A stretch of DNA of 64,000 nucleotides from Pelagibacteraceae bacterium AG-426-G02 (GCA_003213155.1 QCNQ01000001.1:62001-126000), one strand, 5' to 3'; shown: positions 27,492 through 40,340, counted from the first letter of the stretch. Numbers and translations: made by a program. Notes: generated by a model not told the origin, from the letters alone.

Positions 27492-28604
27492 TCACAACTT
27501 ACCTATGTATTTATCATGAAATTCATTAAAAGTGCCTTTTTGAATATTTTTTCTTATTTCGCTCATTAATTCTTGATAAAAGTTGATATTATTTAACGTT
27601 AAAAGCATCGATCCTAAAATTTCATTAGTATTGAATAAATGATTTAAATAATTTTTTGAATATTTGTTTAAATTTAAATTTTTACACTTTTCATCAAGAG
27701 GTGAATTGTCATTTTGATATTTATTATTTTTAACATTTATTCTTCCATTCCATGTAAAAGCCAGACCTGTTCTCCCTGATCTAGTCGGCATTACACAATC
27801 AAACATGTCTATTCCTCTTTTAACTGCACCTAAAATATCAGAAGGCGTGCCTACACCCATTAAATAATGCGGTTTATTTTCTGGAAGATTTTCCTTAATG
27901 TCATCCAAAACTTTAAACATTTCATCTTGTGTTTCACCAACAGCAAGACCACCAATGGCATATCCATCAAAATTTAGATTTAACAAACCTTTTAGAGACA
28001 AAAACCTTAAATCTTTAAAAAGACCTCCTTGGACTATGCCAAAAAGAGCTTTATGAGGATTTTTTCCAAAGGCTTTTTTGGATCTATCAGCCCAATGTAA
28101 TGATAGTTCCATTGATTTTTTAATCAGTTCATAGTCATCCGTTTTCTTTGGACATTCATCCATGATCATTACAATATCTGAGTTCAAGCCAAGTTGAATT
28201 TTTATACTTTCTTCAGGGCTCAAATAAAATTTTTTTCCATCAACATGAGAGTTAAAAATTGCGCCTTTTTCTCTGTCTATTCTATTTAATTTTGAAAGAG
28301 ACATTACTTGAAAACCACCTGAGTCAGTAAGTATTGGTAAATCACAATTCATAAAGGAATGTAATCCACCAGCATTTTGAATTCGTTCAACTCCTGGACG
28401 GATCATTAAATGATATGTATTAGCTAAAATTATATCTGAGCCAGTTTTTTTAATATCGTCAATCGTACAGGCTTTTACAGTTGCTTGAGTTCCAACTGGC
28501 ATAAAGGCAGGAGTTCTAATAACACCCCTATGTGTTTCTATAATTCCTTCTCTAGCATAGTTGTCTTTGTTCAATAATTTAAAGGCAAATTCTTTTAATG
28601 CCAT
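27492..28604 (-). CDS. tgt: queuine tRNA-ribosyltransferase
   Basis: RTPAFMPVGTQATVKA, ILANTYHLMIRPG, LTDSGGFQVMSL. Confidence 0.96.
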   Translation of the reverse strand: MALKEFAFKLLNKDNYAREGIIETHRGVIRTPAFMPVGTQATVKACTIDDIKKTGSDIILANTYHLMIRPGVERIQNAGGLHSFMNCDLPILTDSGGFQVMSLSKLNRIDREKGAIFNSHVDGKKFYLSPEESIKIQLGLNSDIVMIMDECPKKTDDYELIKKSMELSLHWADRSKKAFGKNPHKALFGIVQGGLFKDLRFLSLKGLLNLNFDGYAIGGLAVGETQDEMFKVLDDIKENLPENKPHYLMGVGTPSDILGAVKRGIDMFDCVMPTRSGRTGLAFTWNGRINVKNNKYQNDNSPLDEKCKNLNLNKYSKNYLNHLFNTNEILGSMLLTLNNINFYQELMSEIRKNIQKGTFNEFHDKYIGKL

Positions 28605-28610
28605 TAAATA

Positions 28611-29171
28611 TTATAATGATTTAAAACTAATTATTTTATCTGGATCTGTGACGGCACCATTATTGTTTTCATCACCACGTTTAATTTTATCAACAAATTC
28701 CATTCCTTCGATCACTTTTCCAAAAACTGTATATTGGTTATCTAAAAAAGGAGCAGGTTTAAAACAAATGAAAAATTGGCTATTTGCACTATTTGGATCT
28801 TGTGATCTAGCCATAGATAAAGTTCCTCTATCATGAGGTAAATTATTAAATTCTTGTTTTAGGTCTGGTAAATCTGATCCTCCCATTCCTGCCATTCTTA
28901 AATTAAAATCACTTGATGATGAATTTCCAAATTTTACATCACCAGTTTGTGCCATGAAACCATCAATAACTCTGTGAAAAACAACATTATCATATTTACC
29001 ACTATTGGCTAAATCTTTAATTCTTTTAACATGATTAGGTGCAACATCTTCAAATAATTCAATTTTAACATTTCCATCCTTAAGTTTCAAAATCATAATA
29101 TTCTCCTGTGACATTACTTGGTTTATTGTTAAAAAAAAGAAAATAAATATATTTATTAAAATTTTATTCAT
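28611..29171 (-). CDS. peptidyl-prolyl cis-trans isomerase (cyclophilin)
   Basis: VVFHRVIDGFMAQTGD, GTLSMARSQDPNSANSQFFICF; signal peptide. Confidence 0.94.
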   Translation of the reverse strand: MNKILINIFIFFFLTINQVMSQENIMILKLKDGNVKIELFEDVAPNHVKRIKDLANSGKYDNVVFHRVIDGFMAQTGDVKFGNSSSSDFNLRMAGMGGSDLPDLKQEFNNLPHDRGTLSMARSQDPNSANSQFFICFKPAPFLDNQYTVFGKVIEGMEFVDKIKRGDENNNGAVTDPDKIISFKSL

Positions 29172-29658
29172 ATTTTCTCTTTAATAATTTTATTGTACTT
29201 TTGGTAGTAAATTTTTTGATATCGCCTTTTAAATTTACTATTTCTTTAACAAATCTTGATGAAATAATCTGATTTTCAACATCAGACATTAAAAAAAGAG
29301 TTTCAATATTTTTATTTAATTTCCTATTCATTCCTGCTAGTTGAAATTCATATTCAAAGTCTGAAACTGCTCTCAATCCTCTTAAAATAATATTTGATTT
29401 ATATTTTTGGCATAATTCAGTGGTTAAAGAGCTAAAAGAAATCACGACAACTTTTTTTTTATTCAGTTTCAAATCATAAAATAGAGCTTTTTTTACAATT
29501 TCAATTCTCTCATCAGAGTCGAATAAGTAATCCTTATTTTCAACGTTAGATACTGCAACGACAATTTTATCAAAAAGTTTCAAACCTTTTTTAATAACGT
29601 CAATATGGCCAAACGTAATTGGATCAAATGTTCCAGGATAGATTGCAACTTTATTCAT
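29164..29658 (-). CDS. coaD: phosphopantetheine adenylyltransferase
   Basis: [30 protein letters not shown]...ISSRFVKEI. Confidence 0.96.
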   Translation of the reverse strand: MNKVAIYPGTFDPITFGHIDVIKKGLKLFDKIVVAVSNVENKDYLFDSDERIEIVKKALFYDLKLNKKKVVVISFSSLTTELCQKYKSNIILRGLRAVSDFEYEFQLAGMNRKLNKNIETLFLMSDVENQIISSRFVKEIVNLKGDIKKFTTKSTIKLLKRKYE

Positions 29659-32237
29659 TAAACTAAGTTATCATCTATTTTATCAGCTGAAACAACTTTT
29701 TCTTCTCCAGTTAATTTAATAATTCTAACACCCTGAGTATTTCTACCCGCAGTTCTAATTTCTTTTACCGCTACACGTATTACTCTTCCCTTGTTAGTAG
29801 ATATAAGTATTTCGTCACCATCATATACAGGAAAAGAGGATGAGATATTACCATTTCTTGGTGAGTTTATAATTCCGATAATTCCCTTCCCACCTCTATT
29901 AGTTACTCTATATTCTGTATGACTAGTTTTTTTACCAAAACCATTTTCTGTAATTGATAATATGAACTTTTCTTTAGCTTTTAATTCTGATTGCTCGTCC
30001 TTTGATTTCTTCCCATTTTTTTTAAATTTATCATTATCTATAATTGAAAGGGAGACAATTTGATCGTTTGGAGACAAAACAATACCTTTAATCCCTTTAG
30101 AGGATCTACCCTTAAAAACTCTCAATTTTTTAGACTCAAAACGTATACATTTTCCTAATTTGGTACTTAAAATTATATCTTGATCATCCTTGCAAATTTT
30201 AACTCCGACAATTTTATCATTATTATCTAATTTCATTGCAATTTTTCCAGATGTATTGATTGAAGAAAAATCCTCTAAACTATTTTTTCTGATTTTCCCT
30301 TGAGCAGTAGCAAATACAATTTGATAATTTTTCATTTCAGATTCATTATCAGGAAAAGGCATAATAGAACTTATTGACTGATGGTTTTTTAGTGGAAGAA
30401 TATTAAACAACGATTTTCCCTTAGAAACTGAAGATCCCTCAGGTATTTTCCAGGCTTTTATTCTATAAACTAAACCTTCTGTAGAAAAAAATAAAACTGA
30501 GGTATGAGTATTAACTGATAGAGTTTGGACTACAGAGTCTTCGTTTCTAGTAGTCATGCCAGTTTTTCCTTTACCACCTCTTTTTTGTGTCTTAACACTA
30601 TTCAAAGATCCACGTTTAATGTAACCCTGCAATGTAACTGTAATCAATACAGATTGTTTTTGAATGGTTTCTTCTATATCGTAATTTAATACAGCATCAA
30701 TTATTTTAGTTCTTCGAGGTGATGAATATTTATCTTTAATATTCTTTAACTCTTCACTAATTACTTTTAATAATTCTTTTTTAGATGAAATTATTTTTTT
30801 ATATTTCGTAATTAATTCAGCTAACTTCTTAATTTCTATTTCAATTTCATTTATTCCTAACGCTGTCAGTTTTTGTAATCTTAATTCTAAAATAGCATTC
30901 ACTTGTAAAGTTGATAAGGAGTATAAAGTTTTTGATTTTGAACTTTCTACAAGTGAAATTAATTTCTTTGACTTATTAATTTTCCATTTAGTTTGTAAAA
31001 GAGATTTCTTTGCATCTTCTGGATTTTTTGATGATCTAATTATTTTGATAACTTTATCTAAATTTTCAACTGATACCGATAGACCTATCAAGATATGCGC
31101 TCGCTCTTCTGCCTTTTGTAAGTCAAATTTTGTTTTTTTGACTACGACGTCCTCTCTAAAGGATAAAAAATTTGATAAGAAATCTTTTAAGTTACAAGTT
31201 TCAGGTTTGCCATCAACTATTGCAAGTGTATTAAATCCAAATGAACTTTCAATTTGTGTATTCTTGTAAAGTTGTCTTTTTACTGTTTCAGGTTCTACCC
31301 CACTTCTCAAATCTATTGAAACCCTGATTCCTTCTCGATTAGACTCATCTCTTATATCTCTTATACCCTCAATTTTTTTTTCTCTAACAAGCTGAGCAAT
31401 TCTCTCATTCAAAACAGATTTGTTAACTTGATAAGGAATTGATGTGATAACCAATCTTTCTCTTCCATTTTTCAAACTTTCTATAGAAATTTCACCTCTA
31501 ATTTTAAAAGAACCTCTGCCTTTGTTATAACCTTGTTTGATCATATCTTTTCCAATTATTACTCCTCCAGTTGGAAAATCAGGTCCAGGTATGTGTTTCA
31601 TTAGATCTTTAATTTTAATATCTTTATTTTCAATTAAAGCTAATGTTCCGTTAATTATTTCACCTAGATTATGTGGTGGAATGCTAGTTGCCATTCCAAC
31701 CGCAATCCCACCTGCACCATTTACTAATAAATTAGGAAATTGAGCTGGTAAAACTGTTGGTTCTTTCTCCGTTTCGTCGTAATTATTTTTAAATGAAATT
31801 GTATTTTTTTCAATATCATCAATTAAATATTGTGAAACTTTAGATAATCTAGTTTCTGTATATCTCATCGCAGCAGCGGGATCGCCATCAATAGATCCAA
31901 AATTTCCTTGTCCATCAACTAAAGGCAAGCTCATTGAAAAATCCTGAACCATTCTTACTAGAGCATCGTAAACTGACTGATCTCCATGCGGGTGATACTT
32001 ACCAATAACATCTCCAACAATTCTTGCAGATTTTCTAAATTGTTTTGACCAATCATATCCACCTCTGTACATCGCATACAAAATTCTTCTATGAACTGGT
32101 TTTAAACCATCTCTTATATCAGGAAGTGCTCTACTGACTATAACACTCATTGCATAAGATAGATAAGATGAACTCATCTCATCATGCATTGAGATTAATT
32201 TTATATTCTTATCCTCAGGAATTTCAGTTTTTTGCAT
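29658..32237 (-). CDS. gyrA: DNA gyrase subunit A
   Basis: 859 aa; [47 protein letters not shown]. Confidence 0.97.
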   Translation of the reverse strand: MQKTEIPEDKNIKLISMHDEMSSSYLSYAMSVIVSRALPDIRDGLKPVHRRILYAMYRGGYDWSKQFRKSARIVGDVIGKYHPHGDQSVYDALVRMVQDFSMSLPLVDGQGNFGSIDGDPAAAMRYTETRLSKVSQYLIDDIEKNTISFKNNYDETEKEPTVLPAQFPNLLVNGAGGIAVGMATSIPPHNLGEIINGTLALIENKDIKIKDLMKHIPGPDFPTGGVIIGKDMIKQGYNKGRGSFKIRGEISIESLKNGRERLVITSIPYQVNKSVLNERIAQLVREKKIEGIRDIRDESNREGIRVSIDLRSGVEPETVKRQLYKNTQIESSFGFNTLAIVDGKPETCNLKDFLSNFLSFREDVVVKKTKFDLQKAEERAHILIGLSVSVENLDKVIKIIRSSKNPEDAKKSLLQTKWKINKSKKLISLVESSKSKTLYSLSTLQVNAILELRLQKLTALGINEIEIEIKKLAELITKYKKIISSKKELLKVISEELKNIKDKYSSPRRTKIIDAVLNYDIEETIQKQSVLITVTLQGYIKRGSLNSVKTQKRGGKGKTGMTTRNEDSVVQTLSVNTHTSVLFFSTEGLVYRIKAWKIPEGSSVSKGKSLFNILPLKNHQSISSIMPFPDNESEMKNYQIVFATAQGKIRKNSLEDFSSINTSGKIAMKLDNNDKIVGVKICKDDQDIILSTKLGKCIRFESKKLRVFKGRSSKGIKGIVLSPNDQIVSLSIIDNDKFKKNGKKSKDEQSELKAKEKFILSITENGFGKKTSHTEYRVTNRGGKGIIGIINSPRNGNISSSFPVYDGDEILISTNKGRVIRVAVKEIRTAGRNTQGVRIIKLTGEEKVVSADKIDDNLV

Positions 32238-32242
32238 AAATA

Positions 32243-32692
32243 TTAAAACGGAATTTCATCATCCATGTCATTTGATATTTGTGACATGTCATCATTATTA
32301 GATTGAGTATTATCATTTGATATACCCCCACCTGAGTTACCTCCACCTAACATAGTTAAAGATGAGTTATATCCTTGAATAACAATTTCAGTCGAGTATT
32401 TGTCTTGACCAGACTGCTCATCTTTCCATTTTCGGGTCGTTAATTGTCCCTCAACATATATTTGTGCTCCCTTTTTTAAATATTGCTGAACAACATTTAC
32501 CAATCCCTCATTGAATACAACTATACGGTGCCATTCTGTTTTTTCTTTTTTTTCACCAGTATTCTTATCTTTCCAAGACTGACTTGTTGCTAGACTTAAT
32601 CGTGCAACACTTTTGCCATTTACCATTTGTTTGATCTCTGGATCTGCGCCCAAACGACCAATTAAAAGTACTTTATTTAAACTTCCAGCCAT
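32243..32692 (-). CDS. ssb: single-stranded DNA-binding protein
   Basis: [40 protein letters not shown]...; start moved to the internal ATG at 32690-32692; ends DDEIPF. Confidence 0.95.
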   Translation of the reverse strand: MAGSLNKVLLIGRLGADPEIKQMVNGKSVARLSLATSQSWKDKNTGEKKEKTEWHRIVVFNEGLVNVVQQYLKKGAQIYVEGQLTTRKWKDEQSGQDKYSTEIVIQGYNSSLTMLGGGNSGGGISNDNTQSNNDDMSQISNDMDDEIPF

Positions 32693-32782
32693 AATATTTT
32701 TATATTTGTTAAATTTGTTAATTAGAACTATACCACAATTTACTCTGAATATTAATTTTATTAAGTCAAAGCAACAAAAATT

Positions 32783-35638
32783 ATGATGAAAAAGATAGTT
32801 ATTAAGGGAGCTAAAGAACACAATTTAAAAAATGTTTCTTTAGAGATACCCAAAGATAAATTTGTTGTCATAACTGGTCTATCGGGATCAGGAAAGTCGT
32901 CTTTAGCTTTTGATACAGTTTATGCAGAAGGTCAAAGAAGGTATGTTGAGAGTTTATCTGCTTATGCAAGACAATTTTTGGATAAAATGAAAAAGCCTAA
33001 TGTTGATTTAATTGAGGGGTTAAGCCCAGCTATATCGATAGAGCAAAAAAATACTTCTAAAAATCCAAGATCAACTGTTGCTACAGTTACTGAAATATAT
33101 GATTACATGCGTGTTTTATATGCAAGAGCGGGTATACCCTATTCACCTTTTACAGGTAAACCAATCACATCACAAACGATTACACAAATTGTGGATAAAA
33201 TTAAAGAGCTACCAAAAAAATCAACTATATATATTTACGCTCCAGTAGTTAGAGGAAGAAAGGGAGAATATAAAAAGGAAATCCTTAATTATAAAAAAAG
33301 AGGGTTTCGAAAAATAAAAGTAGACGATGTAATTTATGATATTGATAAAGTTCCAGAATTAAACAAGAAAATTAAGCATGACATATATATCCTGGTCGAT
33401 AGGATAGTTTTAAATTCATCTTTAGGAAACAGATTAGCTGAAAGTATTGAAACATCAGTAAATTTAGCGAATGGATTAGTATTCGTCGAATATGAAGATG
33501 AAACCTTACCGAAAAAATATCGAAAAATAGAAAAATTAATATTTTCAACTAAATTTGCATGTCCTGAAAGTGGCTTTACAATTCAAGAAATTGAACCGAG
33601 ACTTTTTTCATTTAATAGTCCTTTTGGTGCTTGTGAAGAATGTGAAGGAATAGGAATTAAACTAAATGTTGATCCAAATTTAGTAGTACCAAATCATAAA
33701 AAAAGTATTGCTGATGGTGCCATAGAACCCTGGGCTAAAACAACCACTCTATATTATGCACAAACATTATCTTCTTTAGCAAAACATTATAACTTTTCAT
33801 TAGATGAAAAATGGTCAAAACTTTCAAAAAAAATAAAGGATATTATTCTTTATGGATCTGATGATGAAGAAATCAAATTTTCATATGATGATGGTTATGA
33901 AAAATACTCACATAAAAAGACATTTGAAGGGGTAATAAATAATTTAGAGAGAAGATATTTAGAAACTGATAGTGATTGGAAAAGAGAAGAAATAGCCCAA
34001 TATCAGTCAGATACTAAATGTGAGAGATGTAATGGTCATAGATTAAAAGATGAAGCATTATGTGTGAAAATTGACGGCTTACACATTAGTGAAGTCACTG
34101 AAAAATCAATTTTAGATGCTGCAAAGTGGTTTGAAAATTTAAAATTCAATTTAGATAAAAGACAGGTCAAAATTGCTGAACATATTCTCAAAGAAATTAA
34201 TGAAAGATTAAATTTTCTTTTAAATGTTGGTCTTGATTATCTAACATTATCAAGAGAGTCTGGTACTTTATCAGGTGGAGAAGCACAAAGAATCCGTTTA
34301 GCATCTCAAATTGGATCTGGTTTAACTGGAGTGTTATATGTTTTAGATGAACCATCTATTGGTTTGCATCAAAAAGATAATGTAAAACTGATTAATGCTC
34401 TTAAAAGATTACGAGATTTGGGAAATACAGTAATAGTAGTTGAGCATGATACTGAAACGATGGAAAATGCAGATCATATTATTGATCTTGGTCCTGAAGC
34501 GGGAAACAAAGGTGGTGAAGTTGTTGCGCAAGGAACTTTTGATGAAATAACAAAAAATAAAATTAGTATCACAGGAAAATATCTTTCAAACAAATTAAGA
34601 ATTGATGTTCCCAAGAAAAGAAGATTAGCAAAAAATGGAAGGTTTCTCGAAATAACAGGTGCGACTGGTAATAATTTAAATAATGTTAATTTAAAAATAC
34701 CTTTAGGTAATTTAACTTGTGTCACCGGTGTATCAGGAAGTGGTAAGTCAACATTAATTTTACAGACATTATACAACGCATTAAACTTAACTTTGAATAA
34801 TAATAAATCTAGAAAAATTCCAAAACCATTCAAAGGTTTCAAAGGTACAGAATTAATTGATAAGATAATTGATATTGATCAATCACCAATTGGTCGTACC
34901 CCAAGATCAAATCCAGCAACTTATACTGGAGCTTTCGGGCCAATTAGAGATTGGTTTACAGGATTACCTGAGTCAAAAACAAGAGGATACAAACCAGGAA
35001 GGTTCTCTTTTAATGTCAGAGGAGGTAGGTGTGAAGCTTGTGAGGGAGATGGAGTTATTACTTATGAAATGCATTTTCTCCCAGACGTTTATATACAATG
35101 TGATGAGTGTAAAGGAACCAGATATAACCGAGAAACATTAGAGATAAAATTTAAAGATAAAAGTATTGCGGATGTTTTAAACATGACAGTTGATGAAGGT
35201 TGCGAATATTTTGAAAATATTTCAAATATAAAGACTAAATTGCTTACTTTAAAAAAAGTTGGTCTAGGATATATAAAAATTGGTCAACAAGCTACAACTC
35301 TATCAGGAGGTGAAGCACAAAGAATTAAATTAGCTAAAGAATTATCAAAAAGATCGACAGGAAGAACAATGTATATATTAGATGAACCAACTACTGGTCT
35401 TCACCAACACGACATCAAAAAATTATTAGAAATTTTACATACATTTGTTTCATTAGGTAACACAGTAGTTGTTATAGAACACAACTTAGATGTCATAAAA
35501 ACTGCAGATTATATTGTCGATATGGGTCCAGAGGGTGGTGTAAAAGGTGGAAAAATTATCGCTGAGGGAAAACCTGAGGAAATTTGTAAAGTTAATGGAA
35601 GTTATACAGGTAAGTTTTTAAAAAATCTTTTACAATAA
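32783..35638 (+). CDS. uvrA: excinuclease ABC subunit A
   Basis: 951 aa; [39 protein letters not shown]; two ABC domains. Confidence 0.97.
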   Translation: MMKKIVIKGAKEHNLKNVSLEIPKDKFVVITGLSGSGKSSLAFDTVYAEGQRRYVESLSAYARQFLDKMKKPNVDLIEGLSPAISIEQKNTSKNPRSTVATVTEIYDYMRVLYARAGIPYSPFTGKPITSQTITQIVDKIKELPKKSTIYIYAPVVRGRKGEYKKEILNYKKRGFRKIKVDDVIYDIDKVPELNKKIKHDIYILVDRIVLNSSLGNRLAESIETSVNLANGLVFVEYEDETLPKKYRKIEKLIFSTKFACPESGFTIQEIEPRLFSFNSPFGACEECEGIGIKLNVDPNLVVPNHKKSIADGAIEPWAKTTTLYYAQTLSSLAKHYNFSLDEKWSKLSKKIKDIILYGSDDEEIKFSYDDGYEKYSHKKTFEGVINNLERRYLETDSDWKREEIAQYQSDTKCERCNGHRLKDEALCVKIDGLHISEVTEKSILDAAKWFENLKFNLDKRQVKIAEHILKEINERLNFLLNVGLDYLTLSRESGTLSGGEAQRIRLASQIGSGLTGVLYVLDEPSIGLHQKDNVKLINALKRLRDLGNTVIVVEHDTETMENADHIIDLGPEAGNKGGEVVAQGTFDEITKNKISITGKYLSNKLRIDVPKKRRLAKNGRFLEITGATGNNLNNVNLKIPLGNLTCVTGVSGSGKSTLILQTLYNALNLTLNNNKSRKIPKPFKGFKGTELIDKIIDIDQSPIGRTPRSNPATYTGAFGPIRDWFTGLPESKTRGYKPGRFSFNVRGGRCEACEGDGVITYEMHFLPDVYIQCDECKGTRYNRETLEIKFKDKSIADVLNMTVDEGCEYFENISNIKTKLLTLKKVGLGYIKIGQQATTLSGGEAQRIKLAKELSKRSTGRTMYILDEPTTGLHQHDIKKLLEILHTFVSLGNTVVVIEHNLDVIKTADYIVDMGPEGGVKGGKIIAEGKPEEICKVNGSYTGKFLKNLLQ

Positions 35639-35679
35639 ATACCATTGTCATCTCACTTTAAATCAGTATAAAATTAACT

Positions 35680-36282
35680 ATGGGTAATTTACTTTCATCT
35701 TTATCAAAAACTGTTCACGTTTCTTTAGGCATTGCAGTTCTGTTATTTTTAGGCTTATTTTATCAAAATGATGGTTTTAGTTTTGATGCACTTTTTTGGA
35801 GTTGGTTTGCGAGATTTGTGCATGTAGTAGTTGGTATAATGTGGATTGGCTTGTTATGGTATTTTAATTTTGTTCAAATCCCAAACATGGCAAAAATTCC
35901 AGATGAACAGAAACCAGCTATTGGTAAGGTAATTGCGCCAGCTGCATTATTTTATTTTAGATGGGGTGCAGCATTTACAGTTCTATCAGGTTTAGCTCTT
36001 GCAGGTCTTAATGGATATTTGCATGATGCAATGACTTTAAGTATAGGATCTGGGATTCCAAAACACACAGCCATTGGAATTGGTATGTGGTTGGGCTTAG
36101 TTATGGCATTTAACGTGTGGTTTGTAATATGGCCTAATCAAAAAAGAGCTTTGGGTATTGTTGAGTGTGAACCTGATCTAAAAGCCAAGTCAGCAAGAAC
36201 AGCTATGTTATTTTCAAGAACTAATACTTTGTTGTCAATACCAATGCTGCTTACTATGGTAGCTGCTCAAAACCTTTATTAA
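35680..36282 (+). CDS. urate hydroxylase PuuD-type membrane domain protein
   Basis: Multi-TM; WFARFVHVVVGIMWIGLLWYFNFVQIPNMAKI; no cytochrome c CxxCH motif seen. Confidence 0.65.
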   Translation: MGNLLSSLSKTVHVSLGIAVLLFLGLFYQNDGFSFDALFWSWFARFVHVVVGIMWIGLLWYFNFVQIPNMAKIPDEQKPAIGKVIAPAALFYFRWGAAFTVLSGLALAGLNGYLHDAMTLSIGSGIPKHTAIGIGMWLGLVMAFNVWFVIWPNQKRALGIVECEPDLKAKSARTAMLFSRTNTLLSIPMLLTMVAAQNLY

Positions 36283-37166
36283 CTACTTTCGTCTTCTCTT
36301 AAAACAGTTTTTTGTGAAACTCTTAGTCTAACTAAGACTGTATTGGCAATATAGATAGATGAATAAGTTCCAAAAATTACACCAAATATCATAGCCAAAG
36401 AAAAACCTTTTAGTATCTCACCACCAAAGAAAAATATTGATAGCAAAGCTAATAAAGTCGTTATTGATGTAATTAAAGTTCTAGATAATGTTTCATTGAT
36501 AGAGATATTAGTTAAATCGTAAATTTTAATGTCAGAATATTTTCTTAAATTTTCCCTTACTCTATCAAAAATAACCACTGTATCATTCATGGAGTAACCA
36601 ACGATAGTTAATACAGCTGCAATAATAGATAAATTGATTTCAAGACCAAGCAATGAAAATAAACCTAGGGTTACCAACACGTCATGAAACAAAGCTAATA
36701 TAGCTCCTAAACTAAATTGCCATTCAAATCTGATCCAAATATAAATTAACATTAAAGTTAATGCCACTGCGATAGCTATTACTCCAGATTTGAGCAACTC
36801 AGCGCTTACTTTAGGTCCTACGTTTTCAACTCTTCTAAAATCAAAAGTATTACCAAATGATTTATCTAAATTTGCTTTAATTTCCTCGATAATATTTTTG
36901 TTATTATTAATTTCGAATTTAATTAGAAAGTCTGTCTCATTGCCAAAATTTTTTACCGAAACGTCACCCAAATTCATAGAATTTAAATTATCTCTTAGAG
37001 ATGACACATTAATTTTGTTGTCAGTTGATCTTAGTTCAATTAAGGTTCCACCCTTAAAATCTATTCCAAAGTTAAGACCTTTGAAAGTAAGTAAAAATAA
37101 TGAAATAACGACTAAAGCTATAGAAAGTATATTAAATTGATTATAGTATTTGTTAAAAGCAATCAT
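36279..37166 (-). CDS. secF: protein translocase subunit SecF
   Basis: LNFGIDFKGGTLIEL, VGYSMNDTVVIFDRVREN. Confidence 0.96.
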   Translation of the reverse strand: MIAFNKYYNQFNILSIALVVISLFLLTFKGLNFGIDFKGGTLIELRSTDNKINVSSLRDNLNSMNLGDVSVKNFGNETDFLIKFEINNNKNIIEEIKANLDKSFGNTFDFRRVENVGPKVSAELLKSGVIAIAVALTLMLIYIWIRFEWQFSLGAILALFHDVLVTLGLFSLLGLEINLSIIAAVLTIVGYSMNDTVVIFDRVRENLRKYSDIKIYDLTNISINETLSRTLITSITTLLALLSIFFFGGEILKGFSLAMIFGVIFGTYSSIYIANTVLVRLRVSQKTVLREDESS

Positions 37167-38723
37167 CTAAATTAAACCCTCTTTTTCTTTGTTTCTGTAA
37201 ACATACAAAACTGTCAATAACCTCGCTATGAAATACACCGAAAATAATGTTGTAAATATTCCAATCCCAAGCGTAAGTGAAAAACCTTTGATTGGACCTG
37301 AGCCCATAAAAAATAAGATAATAGCAGCTAATAATGTTGTTATATTTGCATCAAGTATAGCGGTTCTAGATTTTGTGTAACCACTATCAAACGCTATTAA
37401 GTTATTTTTTTCATTTTTTAGCTCTTCTTTAATTCTCTCGAAAATTAAAACATTTGCATCGACTGCCATACCAACTGTCAAAATTATTCCAGCGATCCCT
37501 GGAAGAGTTAAGGTCGCCTCGAATATAGTCAATATTCCAATGAGTAAGAAAAGATTAACTATTAACGTTATATTAGTAATTAAGCCAAATATCTTATATT
37601 TTACAAAGATAAATACTATTACTAATACAAAACCAATTGCTAATGCAATCATTCCTGCATTAATTGAGTCTTGTCCTAAGTCAGGACCAACTGTTCGTTC
37701 CTCGATAATATTTAAAGGAGCAGGTAATGCACCAGATCTTAATAAAAGAGCTAAATCTGTTGCTGATTGAAAAGTGAATCCACCACTGATTTGACCTGAT
37801 CCACTTGCAATTGTATCTCTTATAACCGGTGCGCTTATAATTTTACCATCCAATACTATTGCTAATTGTTTGCCAATACCAGTCGATGTGGCCTTACCAA
37901 ATCTTTTAGCGCCAACTCTATCAAGTGTAAATGTAACTACCGTTTCATTTGTTTCACTATCCATTCTTGGTTGAGCATCTAGCAGATTGTCTCCACTTAA
38001 AATAATTCTTTTACTTACCAGAGCATCTTCTTCAGACACATCTTCATAACTAAGTTTTTCCGCACCAAAAGAGTCTTGATCGTTATTAGTTACAAATCTA
38101 AATGTAAGATTTGCAGTTTTACCAAGCAATGATTTAATTCTCATTGGATCATCTAATCCGGGTAATTCAACAAGAATTCTGTCGTTTCCTCTTTTTAGAA
38201 TATTGGGTTCATTAGTTCCTATCTCATCAATTCTTCTTCTTACAATTTCTAATGCTTGATCTTGGGATGATGTTTTTAGTTTAACAATACCTTGGGTTGA
38301 GTAATTGACAAAAAAAATATTATTTTCCTCAGTGATATCTAATTGATGAGATTTAAATCTTGGATAATAAGGATTTAATTCACTTTCCTCATCATTAAAC
38401 GTATCTAGAATAGTTTGTTTAAAGTTTTCATCTACAGAAAAAGATAATTTTTGTCCTAAAATTTTTAAATTTTTAATTCTAATATTTTTGTCTTTGAAAT
38501 AATTTCTAATGGTAATTGAAAGATTTTGTATTTTTTGCTCAATAACTGGATTATTATCAATTTCGAGTAGGAGGTAAGAACCTCCCTGAAGATCTAATCC
38601 AAGATTAATTTTCTTATTTAGTAAGTTGTTTTCAAACTTAAATAAATTTGATGAAGCGATTAAAATAAAAAATAGAGAAATTAATATTACTGAAATTATT
38701 TTGAATTTTGAAAAATATAACAC
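37167..38723 (-). CDS. secD: protein translocase subunit SecD
   Basis: NLGLDLQGGSYLLLEID, GTNEPNILKRGNDRILVELPG, TVGMAVDANVLIFERIKEE. Confidence 0.96.
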   Translation of the reverse strand: MLYFSKFKIISVILISLFFILIASSNLFKFENNLLNKKINLGLDLQGGSYLLLEIDNNPVIEQKIQNLSITIRNYFKDKNIRIKNLKILGQKLSFSVDENFKQTILDTFNDEESELNPYYPRFKSHQLDITEENNIFFVNYSTQGIVKLKTSSQDQALEIVRRRIDEIGTNEPNILKRGNDRILVELPGLDDPMRIKSLLGKTANLTFRFVTNNDQDSFGAEKLSYEDVSEEDALVSKRIILSGDNLLDAQPRMDSETNETVVTFTLDRVGAKRFGKATSTGIGKQLAIVLDGKIISAPVIRDTIASGSGQISGGFTFQSATDLALLLRSGALPAPLNIIEERTVGPDLGQDSINAGMIALAIGFVLVIVFIFVKYKIFGLITNITLIVNLFLLIGILTIFEATLTLPGIAGIILTVGMAVDANVLIFERIKEELKNEKNNLIAFDSGYTKSRTAILDANITTLLAAIILFFMGSGPIKGFSLTLGIGIFTTLFSVYFIARLLTVLYVYRNKEKEGLI

Positions 38724-38738
38724 TTTACTTTAACAAAA

Positions 38739-39026
38739 TTACTTTTTAACTTCTTGAGAGTTCATCAGACTTTGTACACCTGTACCTCTGATAACTTCAA
38801 CAGTCACATTTTCAGCAACCTCAACTTCAATTTTATCGTTGTCTACAACTCTAGTTATAGTTCCTGTGATACCGCCTGAAGTTACAATCTTGTCACCTTT
38901 TTTTAAACCCTCGACCATAGCTTTATGCTCTTTAACTTTTTTTTGCTGTGGTCTTATCAAGAAAAAATAAAAAATAACAAAAATTAATATTAGTGGTATA
39001 AATTGACCTATTCCTGAACTTTCCAT
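38739..39026 (-). CDS. yajC: preprotein translocase subunit YajC
   Basis: LIFVIFYFFLIRPQQKKVKEHKAMVEGLKKGDKIVTSGGITGTI. Confidence 0.95.
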   Translation of the reverse strand: MESSGIGQFIPLILIFVIFYFFLIRPQQKKVKEHKAMVEGLKKGDKIVTSGGITGTITRVVDNDKIEVEVAENVTVEVIRGTGVQSLMNSQEVKK

Positions 39027-39080
39027 AAAACTCCTTAATTAAAAATGAATTTTTATACTATCTCTTAAGTTAAAACAACT

Positions 39081-40340
39081 TTAATTCAGACTAATTTTTT
39101 CTAGATTATTCATATAAGGTCTAAGCACTTTTGGAATACTTATAGACCCATCCTTTTGTTGGAAATTTTCTAAAATAGCAATAAGAGTTCTACCCACCGC
39201 TAAACCACTTCCATTAAGCGTTCCAACAAATACTGTTTCTTTATTTGAATTTTTATATCTAGCTTTCATCCGTGTTGCCTGGAAAGTTGAACATGATGAA
39301 CATGAAGATATTTCTCTATATTTGTTTTCTGAAGGTAACCATACTTCTATATCGTAAGTTTTTTCTGCACTAAATCCCATATCTCCACTACATAAAATCA
39401 TTTTTCTATATGGTAACTCTAACAAATCCAAAATTCCTGTGGCACAATTTGTCATTCTCTCTAATTCTTCAAGACATTTATTTTGTTCCACAATACTAAC
39501 TAATTCAACTTTATAAAATTGATGTTGTCTAATCATCCCTTTCGTATCTTTACCATAACTACCAGCCTCTTTTCTAAAACATGGGGTAGATGCAACAAAT
39601 CTCATCGGTAATGTTTTGAGATCTAAAATTTTATCTTTTACAATATTGGTTAAAATAACTTCTGCTGTAGGAATTAAAAATTTTCTACCACTTCCCTCTT
39701 CTAATTTTACTTCAAATTGATCATTTTCAAATTTAGGTAATTGACCAGTTCCGAACATTGTATTTTCTGATGCTAATAAAGGTGGTGAAATTTCCTCATA
39801 TCCATTTTTTGAAGTATGTATATCAAGCATAAAATTTGAAATTGCTCTTTCAAGTAATGCTAATTTATTCTTAACAAAAACAAATCTTGAACCGGTGGTT
39901 TTTGTGGCAAGATCAAAATCTAACATGCTAAGCTTTTCACCTAATTCGTAGTGTGATTTTGGAGTAAATTCAAAATTAGGAATCTGACCCGATTTAGTTA
40001 ATTCAACATTTTCATTTTCATTAGATCCTACAGGCACATCATCGTGAGGTATATTAGGAATACTTGATAAAATTTCATCTAAGTCTGATTTAATTTTTAA
40101 TTGTTGATCAGTAATTTTATCAATAGATTGTGTAATTTCTTTTGACCTAGAAAATAAAGTTTTATCTTTTGTTTTTGAAATTTCTTTCTTTTCTTTCTCT
40201 AATGTTTCTTTTTTTTGAATTAAATCTCTATTATCTATATCTAATTTTTTGAGTTTATTGAGATCAATATCGATTGATCTTTTTTTTAATGCTTTTGAAA
40301 ATGCATCAAAATCTTTTCTAATTTCTTTAATGTTATGCAT
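39081..40340 (-). CDS. serS: seryl-tRNA synthetase
   Basis: NIPHDDVPVGSNENEN, FRKEAGSYGKDTKGMIRQHQFYKVELV. Confidence 0.96.
   Translation of the reverse strand: MHNIKEIRKDFDAFSKALKKRSIDIDLNKLKKLDIDNRDLIQKKETLEKEKKEISKTKDKTLFSRSKEITQSIDKITDQQLKIKSDLDEILSSIPNIPHDDVPVGSNENENVELTKSGQIPNFEFTPKSHYELGEKLSMLDFDLATKTTGSRFVFVKNKLALLERAISNFMLDIHTSKNGYEEISPPLLASENTMFGTGQLPKFENDQFEVKLEEGSGRKFLIPTAEVILTNIVKDKILDLKTLPMRFVASTPCFRKEAGSYGKDTKGMIRQHQFYKVELVSIVEQNKCLEELERMTNCATGILDLLELPYRKMILCSGDMGFSAEKTYDIEVWLPSENKYREISSCSSCSTFQATRMKARYKNSNKETVFVGTLNGSGLAVGRTLIAILENFQQKDGSISIPKVLRPYMNNLEKISLN

Noticed and set aside
32243-32821. N-terminal extension of Ssb in the track ORF
   Set aside because: [15 protein letters not shown]... 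is promoter-region translation; the canonical Ssb start is [15 protein letters not shown] at 32692.
34869-35141. 90-aa plus ORF within uvrA, and other ORFs inside gyrA, secD, pstS, valS and similar genes
   Set aside because: Nested or antisense to strong coding genes; low-complexity translations.
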